Below, piece by piece: positions 40,299 through 42,654 of a stretch of DNA of 42,654 nucleotides. This DNA comes from DALYJJ01 sp031969915 (GTDB lineage: Bacteria; Acidobacteriota; Terriglobia; Bryobacterales; Bryobacteraceae): the NCBI GenBank assembly GCA_031969915.1, contig DALYJJ010000046.1:1-42654 (forward strand), written 5' to 3'. Each line of letters starts with the position of its first letter. The stretch's first letter is position 1. Both the position numbers and the translations under genes were made by a program. The notes under the pieces were generated by a model. It had not been told where the DNA came from. It saw nothing but the letters and a program-made list of their open reading frames with translations, and searched no databases.

Positions 40299-41696
40299 AT
40301 GGCTTACGATCTGATCATCATCGGGAGCGGTCCCGGTGGCTACTCCGCGGCCGTCCGCGCCGGCCAGTACGGACTCAAGACCGCGATCATCGAAAAGGAC
40401 GCGAAGCTCGGCGGCACCTGCCTCCACGTCGGCTGCATCCCCACCAAGGCCCTGCTCCACACAGCCGAGGTCTGGGAGTACGTGAAGCACTCCGAGCAGG
40501 AGGGCATCACGCTTTCGAATCCCTCGCTCGACCTGCTCAAGGTCAACGCCCGCAAGAACGGCATCGTCAACAAGCATGCCAAGGGTGTCGAGGGCCTCAT
40601 GAAGAAGAACAAGGCCGAAGTCATCAAGGGCCATGCGCGCCTGCTCGGTAAGGGCAAGGTGGAGGTCTCTGCCGCCGATGGCTCGAAGAAGACCATCGAA
40701 GCGAAGGCGGTGATCTTCGCCACCGGCTCGGAAGCCCGCATGCTGCCGGGCCTGGCCCCCGACCCCAAACGCATCGTCACCAATATCGAGATCCTCAACC
40801 TCACCGAAGTCCCGAAGAAGCTCGGCATTATCGGTTCCGGCGCGGTGGGCGTTGAGTTCGCTTCCATCTACAAGCGGTTCGGCTCCGACGTCACCGTCTT
40901 CGAGATGCTGCCCCGCCTGGTTCCGGTGGAGGACGAGGAAGTCTCCAAGGAACTCGAAAAGAGCTTTAAGAAGCAGGGCATCCGCTGCGAAACCGGCGCC
41001 AAGGTGGAGAACATCGTGAAGGGCGAGAACAGCGTCACGTTCTCCGCCACGCTCGCCTCCGGCAAGCAGGAGCAGTTCGAAGCCGATACCTTGCTGGTCG
41101 CCGTGGGCCGCAAGCCGAACACGGAAAGAGTGGGCCTGGAGAACACGGCCATCAAGACCGATCGCGGCTTCATCCCGGTGGACGAAGCGCAGCGCACGGC
41201 CGAACCCGGCGTCTACGCCATCGGCGACATCGTGGCCGGTTTCCCGCAGCTCGCCCATGTCGCCACCGCGCAGGGCCTGGTGGCCGTGGCGCACATCGCC
41301 GGCAAGCCCTACACGCCGATCCGGCGCAACCGCATTCCCGGAGCCACCTACACGGAGCCCGGGATCGGCAGCGTCGGCCTCACGGAAGCGCAGGCGCGCG
41401 CGCAGGGCTACAACGTCAAGGTCGGCAAATTCCCGTTTCTCGCCAACAGCAAGGCTTCCATCGTGGGCAACCACGATGGCTTCGTAAAGGTGGTGGCCGA
41501 CACGAAGTACGGCGAAATCCTCGGCGTGCACATCATCGGCTACAACGGCTACGAACTGATCGCCGAGTGCGTCGCGGCGATGGAAGCGGAGGCCACCGTC
41601 GAAACCCTGATGTCCACCATTCACGCCCATCCGACGCTCTATGAAGCCGTCGGCGAAGCCTTCAACTCCGTGTACGGGATGGCCATCAACTTCTAA
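40299..41696 (+). CDS. lpdA: Dihydrolipoyl dehydrogenase (E3)
   Basis: A 465-residue flavoprotein reoxidising the lipoyl groups of 2-oxoacid dehydrogenase complexes with NAD. The FAD loop is IIGSGPGGYSAA, the redox disulfide is GGTCLHVGCIPTKAL, the NAD loop is IIGSGAVGVEFAS, the second FAD block is GVYAIGDIV, and the partner-subunit base motif is HAHPTLYEAV. The length is normal. Its TAA overlaps the lipB ATG by one base, and lipB in turn overlaps an E2 gene, so this is a lipoate/2-oxoacid dehydrogenase operon. It appears to be transcribed from a box just before its ATG. Confidence 0.95.
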   Translation: MAYDLIIIGSGPGGYSAAVRAGQYGLKTAIIEKDAKLGGTCLHVGCIPTKALLHTAEVWEYVKHSEQEGITLSNPSLDLLKVNARKNGIVNKHAKGVEGLMKKNKAEVIKGHARLLGKGKVEVSAADGSKKTIEAKAVIFATGSEARMLPGLAPDPKRIVTNIEILNLTEVPKKLGIIGSGAVGVEFASIYKRFGSDVTVFEMLPRLVPVEDEEVSKELEKSFKKQGIRCETGAKVENIVKGENSVTFSATLASGKQEQFEADTLLVAVGRKPNTERVGLENTAIKTDRGFIPVDEAQRTAEPGVYAIGDIVAGFPQLAHVATAQGLVAVAHIAGKPYTPIRRNRIPGATYTEPGIGSVGLTEAQARAQGYNVKVGKFPFLANSKASIVGNHDGFVKVVADTKYGEILGVHIIGYNGYELIAECVAAMEAEATVETLMSTIHAHPTLYEAVGEAFNSVYGMAINF

Positions 41697-42358
41697 TGCG
41701 CACCTGCGAGTTCCGCGATCTCGGGCGGTTGGGATACGCCGAGGGCCTGGCGCTCCAGCGGCACTTCTCCGAGGCTCGCAAACAGGGCTCCGTCCCCGAC
41801 CAGCTTCTGATCGTCGAGCATCCGCCGGTCCTCACGCTCGGCCGCAACGCCCACCTCGAAAACCTGCTGGCGGGCCCCGAGTTGCTCCGGCGGCGCGGCG
41901 TGGAAGTACACGAGACCAACCGCGGCGGCGACATCACGTATCATGGGCCGGGGCAAGTTGTGGGCTACCCGATCCTCGATCTGCGAGAATGGAAGCGCGA
42001 CGTGGTGGCGTACGTTCGTGGTCTTGAGGATGTCCTGATCGGTTCCCTCGCCTCCTTCGGCCTGCACGCGGGACGCGTGGCTGGAGCCACCGGCGTCTGG
42101 GTTGAGGATCGCAAGATCGCCGCCATCGGCGTGCACATCAGCCGCTGGGTAACGTCGCATGGATTTGCGCTGAATGTCACAACCGATCTGAGTTACTTCA
42201 AGTTGATCGTGCCCTGCGGGCTCACCAAGCCGGTGACCTCGCTGGAGGCGGAAGGCGTTTCCGCCAGCCGCGCCGAGGTGGTCGCGGCGCTCGCCCGTGA
42301 ATTCGAGCGGGTGTTCGAAGTCGAGATTACGGAAGCAGAACGGGAGAGAGTTTCATGA
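41696..42358 (+). CDS. lipB: Lipoyl(octanoyl) transferase
   Basis: A 220-residue enzyme moving octanoyl groups from acyl carrier protein to lipoyl domains. Motifs are RGGDITYHGPGQVVGYPIL, TGVWVEDRKIAAIGVHI with the catalytic lysine, and the catalytic cysteine in IVPCGLT. It sits between E3 and E2 genes, the substrates and users of its product. It overlaps lpdA by 1 base and the following E2 gene by 4 bases (ATGA). Confidence 0.95.
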   Translation: MRTCEFRDLGRLGYAEGLALQRHFSEARKQGSVPDQLLIVEHPPVLTLGRNAHLENLLAGPELLRRRGVEVHETNRGGDITYHGPGQVVGYPILDLREWKRDVVAYVRGLEDVLIGSLASFGLHAGRVAGATGVWVEDRKIAAIGVHISRWVTSHGFALNVTTDLSYFKLIVPCGLTKPVTSLEAEGVSASRAEVVAALAREFERVFEVEITEAERERVS

Positions 42359-42654
42359 CCGATGTCGTGATGCCCCAGATGGGCGAGAGTATTGTCGAAG
42401 GTACGCTGACGCGCTGGCTCAAGAAGCCCGGCGATACGGTGCAGCGCGATGAGCCGCTGTTTGAGATCTCCACCGACAAGGTGGATACCGAGATCCCTTC
42501 CCCGGCGGCCGGCGTTCTGGCTGAGGTCCTCGTGACGGAAGGCGCGACGGTCGCCATCAACACCGTCGTCGGCCGCATCTCCGACGGTTCGGGCGCAGCG
42601 GCGCCCGCTCCCGCCCCTGCTGCTGCCGCCCCCGCGCCGGAAGCGCCCGCCCCG
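42355..42654 (+). CDS. 2-oxoacid dehydrogenase E2 component, N-terminal fragment
   Basis: One hundred codons are visible before the right edge. They form a complete lipoyl domain: MTDVVMPQMGESIVEGT, KKPGDTVQRDEPLFEI, and the lipoylated lysine K42 in STDKVDTEIPSP. An Ala/Pro linker then begins. The MGESIVEGTL wording resembles 2-oxoglutarate or branched-chain type E2 more than pyruvate E2, but the catalytic domain is outside the window so the subtype is not settled. It is translationally coupled to lipB. Confidence 0.92.
   Translation, partial: MTDVVMPQMGESIVEGTLTRWLKKPGDTVQRDEPLFEISTDKVDTEIPSPAAGVLAEVLVTEGATVAINTVVGRISDGSGAAAPAPAPAAAAPAPEAPAP

Noticed and set aside
1..42654. CRISPR arrays, insertion sequences, prophage or integrative elements
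   Set aside because: No regularly spaced repeats, transposase, integrase or target-site duplications were seen on reading the window.

Overview
The window looks like a stretch of chromosome from a high-G+C, diderm bacterium, most likely an Acidobacteriota member of the Solibacter/Bryobacter type. Evidence for this: two very large Oar-like TonB-dependent receptor proteins, a VWFA-related protein of the acidobacterial kind, Tat-exported Gfo/Idh/MocA oxidoreductases, DUF1080 proteins, an LpxD for lipid A, and a lone microcompartment shell gene with its aldehyde dehydrogenase. No insertion sequence, phage, integrase or CRISPR array is visible. Genes are tightly packed, often with 4-base stop/start overlaps, and no gene-free stretch exceeds 300 bases. 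Many of the longest open frames are antisense shadows caused by the high G+C content.

Left part (1-8564): the start of an efflux adaptor gene leaves the left edge. Two Tat-exported Gfo/Idh/MocA oxidoreductases follow, then a WbuC-type cupin coupled to a subclass B3-like metallo-beta-lactamase with a glutamine in the zinc-1 site. A UDP-glucuronate decarboxylase faces a housekeeping run scpA-scpB-rluB-CoA-binding protein. A DUF192 gene and tRNA-Leu(CAA) close this part.

Middle-left (8593-17584): a sugar-handling neighbourhood with an Oar-like receptor behind a good sigma-70-like promoter, an MFS sugar porter, an exported xylose-isomerase-like TIM barrel, a DUF1080-DinB fusion, a FAD monooxygenase and a second DUF1080 protein. 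With the two oxidoreductases on the left, these are the parts of a 3-keto-glycoside breakdown route (oxidise at C3, eliminate/hydrolyse, rehydrate). That assignment is inferred from families.

Middle (17638-23449): a microcompartment hexamer gene, an acylating-type aldehyde dehydrogenase with an unusual multi-part C-terminal tail, a coupled acidic protein of unknown function, recJ, and a methyltransferase with a regulatory domain. From 30166 down to 23443 a six-gene minus-strand run follows: lpxD, LOG-family gene, SpoIIE-type phosphatase, K+ channel/TrkA protein, nnrD/E fusion and tsaE.

Right part (30202-42654): a receptor-like barrel apparently without carboxypeptidase-like and plug domains, followed at once by a VWA protein and a membrane-anchored coiled-coil protein. 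Then come a GH32 beta-fructosidase, a YkgJ-type cysteine-cluster protein whose start codon overlaps that of GH32 head to head, an EamA transporter, a PQQ-like propeller protein, a small exported protein, an NTF2-like membrane protein, and the 2-oxoacid dehydrogenase/lipoate set lpdA-lipB-E2, the last cut by the right edge.

Most interesting signals: the microcompartment aldehyde dehydrogenase tail and its unknown partner; the plugless barrel/VWA/coiled-coil trio; the exported DUF1080-DinB fusion; the GYF potassium filter; the Gln-variant metallo-beta-lactamase; and a recurring TGnTAnnnT box placed 6-10 bases before start codons, suggesting leaderless or very short-leader mRNAs.
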